Shown here: one piece after another, positions 17,998 to 26,636 of the stretch
Position numbering within the stretch: the first letter of the stretch is position 1
Layout of the letters: each line of letters begins with the position of its first letter
NCBI RefSeq assembly: GCF_040364665.1
Contig: NZ_BAABWX010000001.1
Coordinates: forward strand, 1,922,001-1,986,000
Length of the DNA: 64,000 nt
Direction of reading: 5' to 3'
Source: Cognatishimia sp. WU-CL00825
Lineage (GTDB): Bacteria > Pseudomonadota > Alphaproteobacteria > Rhodobacterales > Rhodobacteraceae
Position numbers and translations under genes: made by a program
Notes under the pieces: model-generated
Database searches by the model: none
The model's input: only the letters and a program-made list of their open reading frames with translations
What the model was told of the DNA's origin: nothing

Positions 17998-18171
17998 CCC
18001 TCGCGCTTCGTTGCAACATTAGGTGGTCATGAATTTCCAAGTTAAAAGAGCAAAAACCAAGAGATATAGAAATCAATCCGGTCTTTCGTGGCTGCGCAAA
18101 ACTCAGCGCGCCTCGCGCTCTGGGCAGGTGGTGTTGCCTGCCTGGCGCTTGGCACTGTGACAAAGATTTAA

Positions 18172-18188
18172 TTGTACAATTTGTACAA
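18172..18188. promoter_or_regulatory. Double TTGTACAA palindrome
   Basis: Two copies of the perfect 8-bp palindrome TTGTACAA are separated by a single T. The whole 17-bp site is itself palindromic around that base. This looks like an operator, for example for a GntR-family dimer. It lies between the DUF4389 gene and the speB end. The regulator and target are unknown; it may be a leftover of the decayed sugar cassette. Confidence 0.45.
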
Positions 18189-18229
18189 CTCAGCCGCTGA
18201 AACGTACGATTCGCGCGTCTGACGTGCGA

Positions 18230-19072
18230 TCAACACGCGGCCATCAGCCGATACACAATTTGCGCCGCAGTAAAATCCCAAGCGGCGTTGCCGTCGGGCG
18301 CAAATTCGACCACATCCAGTCCCACGCAATTGCGGCCCTGAAGCGCGTGTTCAACCAGGCGCAACGCTTGGTAATACCCAAGTCCGCCGGGCACAGGCGT
18401 GCCAGTGGCGGGCATTTGGCTGGGATCAAGCCCATCAACATCAAAGCTGACATAGATATCTTGCGGGAAATCATCTGGCAGATCGACGGCGTGGATATTG
18501 TCGACAACCAACTCTTCGGCGTCTTTGAAAAACACACCATTTTTGGTGCGACTGTCTTGTTCCTGCTGACATAGGGCGCGCACGCCAAACTGCGCGAGTT
18601 TCAGGCCCTCTTGGGACAAGAGATGCATGACAGAGGCATGGCTGTGTGTGTTGCCCTGATAGGCCACACGCAGATCGGCGTGGGCATCAATTTGCACGAT
18701 GCCGATGGGCCGCTTTAACGCACGCGCGACCCCCATGACGGCGCCATAACTAAGGGAATGTTCGCCCCCTAATGTGACGGGTATTTTTCCAGCATTCACA
18801 GCAGCTTCGGTGCGCTTTGCTATGCGCTCCATGACACTTGGAAGCGCGCCGGTACAGTCAATGGGGGCTTCTGTTTTGATCCCCTGTGCGCAGGGCTCTG
18901 ACCCGTTGGTCAAACGCTCTAATTCGTTGGATGCGCTGATGATGGCCGCCGGGCCATTTGCCGTGCCCGCTCCATAAGAGACCGTGCGTTCAAGCGGCAC
19001 GGGAATAACGCGGAATTTGGCCGTTTCAGCGCGTTCCAGGACGGTGAGTTCACTCTCTAGAAAGGAATTCAT
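18230..19072 (-). CDS. speB: Agmatinase (arginase/ureohydrolase family)
   Basis: Hydrolyses agmatine to putrescine and urea with a binuclear manganese site. The Mn-binding motifs are GGEHS (about residues 102-106), DAHAD (129-133) and SFDVDGLDPS further on. The chosen ATG at 19072 gives 280 residues and lies 10 bp after the nspC stop; the open frame continues upstream inside nspC but without a sensible N-terminus. Other ureohydrolases share these motifs. The call as agmatinase rests on the operon with arginine decarboxylase and the carboxyspermidine enzymes. Confidence 0.88.
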   Translation of the reverse strand: MNSFLESELTVLERAETAKFRVIPVPLERTVSYGAGTANGPAAIISASNELERLTNGSEPCAQGIKTEAPIDCTGALPSVMERIAKRTEAAVNAGKIPVTLGGEHSLSYGAVMGVARALKRPIGIVQIDAHADLRVAYQGNTHSHASVMHLLSQEGLKLAQFGVRALCQQEQDSRTKNGVFFKDAEELVVDNIHAVDLPDDFPQDIYVSFDVDGLDPSQMPATGTPVPGGLGYYQALRLVEHALQGRNCVGLDVVEFAPDGNAAWDFTAAQIVYRLMAAC

Positions 19073-19082
19073 GGTTAGACTT

Positions 19083-20252
19083 TCACGACAGGCGATTTTT
19101 GAAATCAGAATAGGAGAATTGTTTGACGATCTGTAGATCATCGGTGCGGCTGTTCCAAAGCGCAATTGTGGGCAACGGCACGCCATTAAAGGTGTTGGTT
19201 TTCACCATGGAGTAATGCGCCTGATCCAAAAAGGCAAAACGCTGACCAATTGTAAGCGGTTGATCCCAAGTGTAGTCGCCAATGACATCGCCCGCGAGAC
19301 AGCTTGGGCCCCCAAGGCGATAGCTGTGGCCGGTCTTTGCTTCGCCCAGCATGGCAGGCCGATACGGGGCTTCGATCACGTCGGGCATGTGGCAGGTGGC
19401 AGAGATGTCGGTGATGGCAATATTGGTGCTATTGTGAAAGGTATCGAGGACTTCGCCGATTAAAATACCCGCATCAAGGGCAATGGCCTCGCCCGGTTCG
19501 ATGATCACATCGACGTTGTACTTGTTGCGGATATCTTTGAGCAGATGGATCAACACCTCACGATCGTAATCGGCGCGAGTGATGTGATGACCACCGCCAA
19601 AATTCAGCCATTTCAATTGGTTGAAATAGGGCAGCAATTTGTATTCTACCGCGGACCAGACATGCATGAGCGGTTGCACACCTTGTTCACACAGTGTGTG
19701 AATGTGGATGCCATCAACGCCCTTGAGCGCATGGGGCGTCAGTTGGCTGATGGGGGTGCCAAGGCGGGAACAGGGGGCAGACGGGTCGTATTTGGCAACC
19801 TCGCCCACTGAGTATTCAGGGTTGATGCGCAGACCTACTTGTACACCGGCGGCTTGGCATTTGGCTAAAAAGCGGTCTTTTTGTGCGGGACTGTTAAAGA
19901 TGACGTGATCTGATAGGGCAATTATTTCGTCGATCTCGGCCTCTTTGTAGGCCGCGCAAAAGGTTGCAACTTTGCCGCCGTATTCTTGGCGCGCGAGCCT
20001 TGCCTCGTAAAGGCCACTGGCACAGGTGCCCGGCAGGTATTGGCGGATCAGCGGTGCCAGCGAGTACATGGAAAAGGCTTTGAGCGCCGCCAATACGCTT
20101 GCACCAGACCGGTCAGCGACATCTTTGAGAAGGCTTAAATTGCGTTCAACCGCCACCTGATCGACGACAAAACACGGCGAGGGCACGCGCGCCAGATCAA
20201 AGTTGCGAAAGGCACCAGGATCGCCGGCTTGGGTGGTCATCATGTCAGACAT
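19083..20252 (-). CDS. nspC: Carboxynorspermidine/carboxyspermidine decarboxylase
   Basis: PLP enzyme of the fold-III decarboxylase group. It decarboxylates carboxyspermidine (or carboxynorspermidine) to the polyamine, the last step of the alternative spermidine route. The 389-residue protein has the PLP lysine in AALKAFSMYS (about residues 55-60), the EPGEAIALDAG motif, and the cysteine-containing ATCHMPDVIEAPYRP near the active site. It begins with ATG at 20252 after a short AAGGCG. It is 126 bp downstream of the dehydrogenase gene, with hairpins in that gap, and 10 bp upstream of speB. Confidence 0.93.
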   Translation of the reverse strand: MSDMMTTQAGDPGAFRNFDLARVPSPCFVVDQVAVERNLSLLKDVADRSGASVLAALKAFSMYSLAPLIRQYLPGTCASGLYEARLARQEYGGKVATFCAAYKEAEIDEIIALSDHVIFNSPAQKDRFLAKCQAAGVQVGLRINPEYSVGEVAKYDPSAPCSRLGTPISQLTPHALKGVDGIHIHTLCEQGVQPLMHVWSAVEYKLLPYFNQLKWLNFGGGHHITRADYDREVLIHLLKDIRNKYNVDVIIEPGEAIALDAGILIGEVLDTFHNSTNIAITDISATCHMPDVIEAPYRPAMLGEAKTGHSYRLGGPSCLAGDVIGDYTWDQPLTIGQRFAFLDQAHYSMVKTNTFNGVPLPTIALWNSRTDDLQIVKQFSYSDFKNRLS

Positions 20253-20274
20253 TTTTGCGCCTTATAAGTTGGCC

Positions 20275-20314
20275 GGGGGCCAGCCCCCTAGGTCGAATTT
20301 GGAAAAATTCGACC
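20275..20314. repeat. Adjacent hairpins in the polyamine gene gap
   Basis: GGGGGC-CA-GCCCCC (20275-20288) is followed by a perfect 10-bp stem, GGTCGAATTT / AAATTCGACC with a 4-nt loop (20291-20314). Downstream is CCCCCGGAGTATTTTAAG. It occupies the 126-bp gap between the dehydrogenase and nspC. I think it resembles a dispersed intergenic repeat seen in roseobacters, but cannot test that here. It could attenuate nspC-speB or protect mRNA ends. Confidence 0.6.
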
Positions 20315-20378
20315 ACCCCCGGAGTATTTTAAGAAAGATGAACAGGGGCACCGCGCGAAAGCGGCACCCGTGGGTTGT

Positions 20379-21590
20379 TTAGAAATCAACCGGGCCATCA
20401 AGTTCATGCACTTGCCAAGGCAGGCCCTGGGTGTTGAGCATGTCCATGAAGTCATCCGGATCAAGTTGTTCCATATTCCAGACGCCGGGCTGTTTCCAAT
20501 TGCCTTTCAAAAGCTGCGCTGCGCCAATCATCGCTGGCACGCCAGTTGTATAGGAGACCGCTTGGGAGCCAACCTCGGCATAGCATTCTTCGTGATCGCA
20601 GATGTTGTAGATATAAAAGGTTTTTTCACCGGAACCATCTTTGGCCTGACCCGTGGCGATGTCGCCAATACAGGCTTTGCCTTTGGTCAATGCGCCCAGA
20701 TCGCCGGGATCGGGCAGCAGGGTTTTCAGGAATTGGATTGGGATGATTTCCTGACCATTATGCATCACCGGATCAATGCGTGTCATGCCGACGTTTTGCA
20801 GAACCGTCGCGTGCATGATGTAGGCATCGCCGAAGGTCATCCAGAACCTGGCGCGCTCGATTTCAGGGAAATGCGTGGAGAGGCTTTCGAGTTCCTCGTG
20901 ATACATCTGGTACATGTTTTTTGGACCAACGCCGGGGAAATCAAAGCTTTGTTTGTTGGTCAGTGCCGGACTGTGTTGCCATGCGCCGTTTTCCCAGTGG
21001 CGCACTTCGGCCAGCACTTCGCGCAGGTTGATTTCCGGGTTGAAATTGGTGGCAAAGGCCTGACCGTTGTCGCCGCCATTGGCATCCAGAATGTCGATCT
21101 GGCGGATGGTTTCGAGTTTGTGTTTTTTCAGCCAGGTGGCAAAAACAGAGGTCACGCCCGGATCAAAGCCGGAACCGAGGATGGCGGTTAGACCTGCCTC
21201 GCGGAATTTGTCTTGGTAGGCCCATTGCCAGTGGTATTCAAATTTCGCCACATCTTCGGGTTCGTAATTGGCGGTATCCAGATAATGACAGCCGGCCTCT
21301 AGGCAGGCGTCCATCAACACCAGATCCTGGTAAGGCAGCGCTAGGTTGACCAAGAGTTCGGCACCGGTTTCGCGGATCAAACCCACGGTGTCGGCCACCA
21401 CGTTGGCATCAAGCTGCGCGGTTTTGATGGTGACGCCCGTGCGTTCCAGAACGGCCGCCGCGATGGCGTCGCATTTGGATTTGGTGCGGCTGGCGAGCGT
21501 GATATCGGTAAAAATATCTGCGTTCATCGCCATTTTATGAACAGCAGCGTGCGAAACGCCCCCTGCCCCGACAACAAGTGTCTTACCCAT
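20379..21590 (-). CDS. Carboxynorspermidine/carboxyspermidine dehydrogenase
   Basis: Condenses putrescine (or diaminopropane) with aspartate beta-semialdehyde and reduces the imine with NADPH. This forms carboxyspermidine, the substrate of NspC. The protein belongs to the saccharopine-dehydrogenase-like family: a Rossmann motif VVGAGGVSHAAV at residues 6-17, TANYEPEDVAKFEY, and LGSGFDPGVTSVFATW. The ATG at 21590 follows a GGGGGAA ribosome site; the open frame extends 5 codons further to a TTG. It is directly downstream of speA (26 bp) and upstream of nspC and speB. Confidence 0.92.
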   Translation of the reverse strand: MGKTLVVGAGGVSHAAVHKMAMNADIFTDITLASRTKSKCDAIAAAVLERTGVTIKTAQLDANVVADTVGLIRETGAELLVNLALPYQDLVLMDACLEAGCHYLDTANYEPEDVAKFEYHWQWAYQDKFREAGLTAILGSGFDPGVTSVFATWLKKHKLETIRQIDILDANGGDNGQAFATNFNPEINLREVLAEVRHWENGAWQHSPALTNKQSFDFPGVGPKNMYQMYHEELESLSTHFPEIERARFWMTFGDAYIMHATVLQNVGMTRIDPVMHNGQEIIPIQFLKTLLPDPGDLGALTKGKACIGDIATGQAKDGSGEKTFYIYNICDHEECYAEVGSQAVSYTTGVPAMIGAAQLLKGNWKQPGVWNMEQLDPDDFMDMLNTQGLPWQVHELDGPVDF

Positions 21591-21616
21591 GATATGTTCC
21601 CCCAAAAGACAGAGTA

Positions 21617-23503
21617 TTATTCGTAATAGGTGTAGCCGTTGATGGAATCGCGATAGGCGCCCATCAGTGTTTTGCGATCTTTAGACTTTAATGCACCGGT
21701 TGATATGGCCTCGTCGACCATTTTGCGGAATTCAGCGACACAGGCCTGTGGGTCAAATTCGACGTATGACAGCACTTCTGAGATCGTATCGCCTTCTTGC
21801 TCGTGCAAGAGATCAAAGCCGCCGTCCGCCCGCAAATCAATTGTGACCACGTTGGTGTCGCCAAAGAGATTATGCAAATCGCCCAGTGTTTCCTGATAGG
21901 CTCCGACAAAAAACACACCCATGTAATAGGTTTCGTCTTGCGGCAATGTGTGCACCGGCAGGCTGTGGCTGATCCCATCCGCCAGAATAAAACGGTCGAC
22001 CTTGCCGTCGCTGTCGCAGGTGATGTCAGATAGAACGGCCCGTCGATCGGGGCGTTGGTTGAGCATTTGCAGCGGCACCATGGGGTGCAGCTGGTCAATG
22101 GCCCAGACATCAGGCAGTGACTGAAACAGCGAGAAATTGCAGTGATAAATATCGGCCAGATGTGTCATCTGTTCGTCAGAAACCGCAATGTTGTCAAAGG
22201 CCGCATGCTGTTTGATGCGTGCCATCAGGTGCAGATAGATCTGTTCGGCGCGGGCCATTTGGCGCAGGTCGATATAGCCGCGATGAAACAGCGCGCGCAA
22301 TTCATTGCGGTAAAAACTGGCGTCATTCCAGCATTCTTGTAGACGGTCGGTTGAAATGTAATCGGTGATCGCCAGCAAGTCACTGATCAGGTGGTGATCG
22401 TCCCCCTTGGCATCCGGGGCCGTCTGCGCATCATAGAGCGTGGCTTCGAGCACGTTGAAAATTAACATGGATGACGTTGCCACAACGGCGCGACCACTCT
22501 CAGTCACCAAATCGGGATGATCGATGCCAGCGGCATCCATCGCGTATTGCACCGTTTCAACCACATTGGTGCAGTATTCTCGCATCGTGTAGTTGATCGA
22601 GCTTTCCGTGGCGCTTTTCTCGCCGGTGTAATCGACACCCAGTCCGCCCCCCAAATCAAGGTGGGTGAGTGGCACGCCCTCTTTGGTCAGTTCAGTATAA
22701 AACCGGCAGGCTTCGGACACAGCGCGGCGCACGTCATTCACATCTGGCACCTGGCTGCCAAGGTGGCTGTGTTGCAGTTTAAGGCAATGCAGCAGGCCAG
22801 CGTCGCGTAATTTGTCGATCACAGTGACCAGTTGATCGGTTTTCATGCCGAAAGCTGAACGGTCACCAGAGCTTTTTTCCCACTTGCCGGAAATCTGATT
22901 TGTCAGTTTGACGCGCACGCCCAACATGGGTTCAACGCCCAGCTCTTTGACCACTTGAATCACGGTGTCGGCTTCTTTTGGGCTTTCCAGCACAATCACA
23001 GTGTTAAAGCCGATCTTACGCGACAGGATCGCCAAGGTGATAAATTCTGCATCTTTAATGCCATTGCAGACAATCAAGGATTCCTTGGCCAAGCGATGCG
23101 CGAGCGCGATCACCAGCTCTGGCTTGGAACCCGCTTCGAGGCCATAATTATAGGGTTTTCCAAATTCGACGATCCGGTCGATAACCTGCGCCTGTTGATT
23201 GACCTTGATCGGAAAAACGCCGCGATAGGCACCATCGTAGCCAACGCGGGTGATCGCCTCGGCGAAACATTCGTTGATGTGGCGGATTTCATTTTCCAGA
23301 TAAGATGAGACCCGCAACAGCATCGGCACATGCACGCCCCGGTCTTCTAGATCGCGCAGAATTTCTGGCAAGCTGATGGCAGGCGCTTCTGGATTTAGTG
23401 GATTTTTGAGCCCGATTTCCCCGTTGCCGAGCACGACAACAAGATCTTTGCCCCATTTTTCGATGCCATAGATGTCATGAGAGGCAATACGAGAATTGTT
23501 CAA
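21617..23503 (-). CDS. speA: Biosynthetic arginine decarboxylase
   Basis: PLP enzyme that converts arginine to agmatine and starts polyamine synthesis. The 628 residues match the long SpeA form. The N-terminus has the WGKDLVVVLGNGEIGLKNP pattern, and the PLP lysine is K100 in FPIKVNQQ. Other signatures are GLEAGSKPELV, LHSHLGSQ-type residues (KLQHSHLGSQVPDV) and HLDLGGGLGVDY. The start is a TTG at 23503, 8 bp after a strong GGGAG. It is the first gene of the polyamine cluster. Agmatine would be taken on by SpeB encoded at the end of the cluster. Confidence 0.95.
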   Translation of the reverse strand: MNNSRIASHDIYGIEKWGKDLVVVLGNGEIGLKNPLNPEAPAISLPEILRDLEDRGVHVPMLLRVSSYLENEIRHINECFAEAITRVGYDGAYRGVFPIKVNQQAQVIDRIVEFGKPYNYGLEAGSKPELVIALAHRLAKESLIVCNGIKDAEFITLAILSRKIGFNTVIVLESPKEADTVIQVVKELGVEPMLGVRVKLTNQISGKWEKSSGDRSAFGMKTDQLVTVIDKLRDAGLLHCLKLQHSHLGSQVPDVNDVRRAVSEACRFYTELTKEGVPLTHLDLGGGLGVDYTGEKSATESSINYTMREYCTNVVETVQYAMDAAGIDHPDLVTESGRAVVATSSMLIFNVLEATLYDAQTAPDAKGDDHHLISDLLAITDYISTDRLQECWNDASFYRNELRALFHRGYIDLRQMARAEQIYLHLMARIKQHAAFDNIAVSDEQMTHLADIYHCNFSLFQSLPDVWAIDQLHPMVPLQMLNQRPDRRAVLSDITCDSDGKVDRFILADGISHSLPVHTLPQDETYYMGVFFVGAYQETLGDLHNLFGDTNVVTIDLRADGGFDLLHEQEGDTISEVLSYVEFDPQACVAEFRKMVDEAISTGALKSKDRKTLMGAYRDSINGYTYYE

Positions 23504-23660
23504 TCGGTGTCTCCCGGAGAGGTAGGGGCCAAAGGCAAGCTGTGGCGCGAAATCAGATGGCGCGGTTTAGGCGCAATTCATGATTCTTCCAAGAAAAATC
23601 TTAACGGCTCGCGCGGCCGCTTCTAAGGGCCTAGCACATTCGGCGCGCAAAGGGTTCTGC

Positions 23661-24437
23661 TTATTCTTCTTTTAAAAGGGTGGAGAGTTTTGCCGCTGCG
23701 GTTTTGAGCATATCCACGTGTTGGATTGCCTGATCAAGCGGAAAACGTTGTTCGGGTGCGTGCACGGAAAGCGTAGAGACCAAACGACCATTGGCTTCGA
23801 AGATGGGCACGGCGATTGCAGTCATACCTTCCATGAATTCGCAACGATCCACCGAATAGCCCTGATCCCGTACGGCGCGAATTTCTTCGATCAACGCGCT
23901 GGCGGAATTGATGGTTTGCGGGGTGCGCTGTTCCATTTGAACAGAGGTGGCATAGCTTTTGAGATGCCGGTTGTCCAAAGAGCTGAGATACATTTTGCCT
24001 GAAGCTGTGCAATAAAACGGAACCCGGCTGCCCACCGGAAGTTGAATGCGCAGAGGCCATTTGGTTTCGACCCGATCCAGATAGATCATCGCATCGCGGT
24101 CCGGCAGGGCGATATTGCAGGTCTCGCCGATTTCGTCTGCCAAATTAGAAAGGATCGCAACGCGTGCGGTTCGAATTCGCAGTGAGGAAATGATACCCGT
24201 GGACATTATTCGCAATCGCAAGCCGGGCGAATAGCCACGACCATCGATTTCGCGTTGGATAAATCCTTCGGTTTCCAAAGTTGTAAACAACCGATGGATG
24301 GTTGGTTTGGGCAGGCCGAGATTGTGGTTAACCTCTGTTGGTGTCACCGGCACCCCGGCCTTTGCCATCGCTTCGAGCACGAGAAGCAAACGCAGATTTG
24401 TTGGAATTCCGCTTTCTTTGCTTACGTCCTCAGCCAT
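23661..24437 (-). CDS. IclR family transcriptional regulator
   Basis: A 258-residue regulator with an N-terminal winged helix (about 14-70; LGLPKPTIHRLFTTLETEGFIQRE) and a C-terminal IclR effector-binding domain (FYCTASGKMYLSSL, then GYSVDRCEFMEGMTAIAVPIF). It lies 34 bp downstream of the TRAP dctM gene on the same strand and so probably belongs to that operon. It likely controls the TRAP genes and perhaps the divergent GMC dehydrogenase in response to the imported carboxylate. The ligand is unknown. Confidence 0.88.
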   Translation of the reverse strand: MAEDVSKESGIPTNLRLLLVLEAMAKAGVPVTPTEVNHNLGLPKPTIHRLFTTLETEGFIQREIDGRGYSPGLRLRIMSTGIISSLRIRTARVAILSNLADEIGETCNIALPDRDAMIYLDRVETKWPLRIQLPVGSRVPFYCTASGKMYLSSLDNRHLKSYATSVQMEQRTPQTINSASALIEEIRAVRDQGYSVDRCEFMEGMTAIAVPIFEANGRLVSTLSVHAPEQRFPLDQAIQHVDMLKTAAAKLSTLLKEE

Positions 24438-24471
24438 GACTACCCCTTACTTAATTTCGTTTACTGTGCCC

Positions 24472-25836
24472 TTACCCAGTTCCTGGGATCAGGATGGTGG
24501 ACAATGCAGGAACCAGCGCGATGATGAACCATACGGTCAACAAGGCGAACAGATACGGCACCGTGTAGCGCAATAGTCTGAAATAGGGAACGCCCGTTAC
24601 ACCCGAGGCCACGTACAAGTTCAATCCATAGGGCGGCGTGATAAAGCCAATCGACGCACCAACCAAGAAGATTACAGCGAACTGGACCGGTTCAACACCA
24701 ACTGAATGTGCGATCGGAGCCAAGATCGGAGCCAGAATGATGGTGACTGGAAGGCTTTCCAAAACCATGCCACAGACAAACACAATCGCCATGGAAGTAA
24801 AGAGAACCGCGTAGTAGCCACCCATGCCGCGTACAAAATCACCGATGATTTGCTGTGCGCCCAGAACCGACAGGATCTGTTGCATCACAACGGAAACGGC
24901 AATCAGCGGGGCAAGAATACCGGCGATCTGCGCGGAACGCATCGTGATCGAAGGCAATTCCAGAGGGCCAAAGCCTTGAACAACCAGCATTTCACCATAG
25001 CTGCGTTCGCTTGGGTGACGATCTTCGCTTTTGGACCCCATCAGCTTGTATATCGGCAAGCTTAGGAAGCCGACGATGATACAGAAACCAACGGTTACAC
25101 CCGCCGCTTCGGTTGGTGAGAACTTCCCGGTGTAGATGCCCCAAAGCACAAGACCAATGGCAAAGAAGCCGAGCCATGCACCCAAAGCTGTCTTCATCAC
25201 ACGACCAAACTCTAGTTTGATCAGGTAGCCCCAGCCGTTGCGGGTACAGATGATAAAGGCTGCCAACATCATGCCAAAGACCATCAATGCACCTGGGATG
25301 ATACCGGCCACAAAGAGCTCGGAAATCGGCAGGTTCATCAAGAAGCCGTAGACGATGAAGATGATCGATGGTGGAATAATGATACCGACCGTACCACCCG
25401 CCGCAGCAGTCGCCGCAGAGAATCGCTCGTCGTATCCGCCTTTCACCATTTCAGGATGCAGCATAGAACCGATGGTGGCTGTTGTCGCAGAGTTTGATCC
25501 TGAGATCGCTGCGAACAAGCCACAGGCTCCCAAAGTTGCCATCGCCAGACCGCCACGAAGCCAGCCTAAACATGAATAGGCAAAGTCCGAGAGCCGTTTG
25601 GCAATCCCCGATCGGTTGATCAAGTCACCGGTCAGAATAAAGAGCGGCATCGCTAAGAGCGCAAAGCCATCGGTGAAGACGTCCCCCAGAGCTGCGCCAA
25701 TATTTGTGAGGGGCAATCCCAGCACAAAGCTGAGGCCGATCACCCAGTAACCGATGACCAAGAACACAGGCACGCCCAGCATAAAGAAGACCGTTACTGC
25801 GATAGAGATAAGTGTAATCCAATTTCCGTCTGTCAT
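24472..25836 (-). CDS. TRAP transporter large permease subunit (DctM)
   Basis: Large membrane subunit of a tripartite ATP-independent periplasmic transporter, which uses a sodium or proton gradient to import an organic acid. The 454 residues have about 12 membrane segments. Typical motifs are LTGDLINRSGIAKRLSDFAYSCLGWLRGGLAMATL, GSNSATTATIGSMLHPEMVKGGYD and PPSIIFIVYGF. It ends upstream of iclR and starts 11 bp after dctQ, in the order dctP-dctQ-dctM-iclR. Confidence 0.93.
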   Translation of the reverse strand: MTDGNWITLISIAVTVFFMLGVPVFLVIGYWVIGLSFVLGLPLTNIGAALGDVFTDGFALLAMPLFILTGDLINRSGIAKRLSDFAYSCLGWLRGGLAMATLGACGLFAAISGSNSATTATIGSMLHPEMVKGGYDERFSAATAAAGGTVGIIIPPSIIFIVYGFLMNLPISELFVAGIIPGALMVFGMMLAAFIICTRNGWGYLIKLEFGRVMKTALGAWLGFFAIGLVLWGIYTGKFSPTEAAGVTVGFCIIVGFLSLPIYKLMGSKSEDRHPSERSYGEMLVVQGFGPLELPSITMRSAQIAGILAPLIAVSVVMQQILSVLGAQQIIGDFVRGMGGYYAVLFTSMAIVFVCGMVLESLPVTIILAPILAPIAHSVGVEPVQFAVIFLVGASIGFITPPYGLNLYVASGVTGVPYFRLLRYTVPYLFALLTVWFIIALVPALSTILIPGTG

Positions 25837-25847
25837 GGTGTCACCTA

Positions 25848-26516
25848 TTATCCTTCACCAATGGCAGCGGCTTGAATAAGCGGCTCGCCTGAACGAAGAT
25901 TTCTATAGTCCTGCAAGTAATTTTCCATCGTCCGGCCAGCAATCATAACAAAACTAAGGGGAACAAAGACCAGAAACCACCACTGAAGCACGTTGTCGGT
26001 GCCCAGAAGGATTTGAAAATTCGACGCAGAGTTTGTTGCAACAATTGTTGACGTCACAATCACCACCCAAGCAAAGCCCATCCAAAGCACGAAATCGAGC
26101 GTCAGGCATGCAAATTGCAACGGGCGCGGCATGTTGGAGCGAAATTCCGCAAACGCCAAATGGGTGCGAAGTTTAACGTTATATGCGCAGCCCGCCCAGG
26201 TCATGATTAGGAACATAAACGGCGGCAAAGTCGTGGACCACGGCGCTTGTACGTTCAGAACAAAGCGGCGGAACACTTCGACAAAGATAATCGTGCCGAT
26301 CAGTAGGTACGTTGTGACCATGATCGTGCTTTCGAAATTCCGCTCTACCCACGGAACATAATGATAGATCAGCAGGAAGAACCCGCCTCCAAGAATTGTG
26401 ATGAATGCGCCCAACAGCCAAATGCCGTTTGATTCCATCGCACTGCTCATTTCCCACGCATCATTGGACAAAATTGCCCCAATGATCGCAAACATCTCGC
26501 TAAAGAGTGTTGTCAT
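25848..26516 (-). CDS. TRAP transporter small permease subunit (DctQ)
   Basis: Small membrane subunit of the TRAP system, with four main membrane segments and the conserved MTWAGCAYNVKLRTHLAF segment (a DctQ hallmark, W-x-G-x-x-x-x-x-R-x-H). The ATG at 26516 follows a strong GGGAGGAG and gives 222 residues. The open frame runs 36 codons further upstream into the hairpin region, which is not credible. It is longer at the N-terminus than most DctQ proteins. Confidence 0.88.
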   Translation of the reverse strand: MTTLFSEMFAIIGAILSNDAWEMSSAMESNGIWLLGAFITILGGGFFLLIYHYVPWVERNFESTIMVTTYLLIGTIIFVEVFRRFVLNVQAPWSTTLPPFMFLIMTWAGCAYNVKLRTHLAFAEFRSNMPRPLQFACLTLDFVLWMGFAWVVIVTSTIVATNSASNFQILLGTDNVLQWWFLVFVPLSFVMIAGRTMENYLQDYRNLRSGEPLIQAAAIGEG

Positions 26517-26590
26517 AAACTGTCTCCTCCCAGGGACCGACACGATTTCGATGTGCTGGATTGTTTGTAGCCGCCCAGAGTCAGCGAAAT

Positions 26591-26622
26591 ACAAAAATGG
26601 CGGCCGGTAAAGACCCGCCGCC
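26591..26622 (-). terminator. Hairpin with T-tract between TRAP dctP and dctQ
   Basis: On the reverse strand a GC-rich stem (26622-26599, GGCGGCGGG against CCGGCCGCC with one mismatch) is followed by ATTTTTGT. It looks like a rho-independent terminator inside the operon. It is likely leaky, so that more binding protein is made than permease. Confidence 0.75.
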
Positions 26623-26636
26623 AAAATCGATAGGTC

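Noticed and set aside
20370..21191. Forward-strand open frame of 273 codons
   Set aside because: Fully antisense to the carboxy(nor)spermidine dehydrogenase gene, which has clear motifs.
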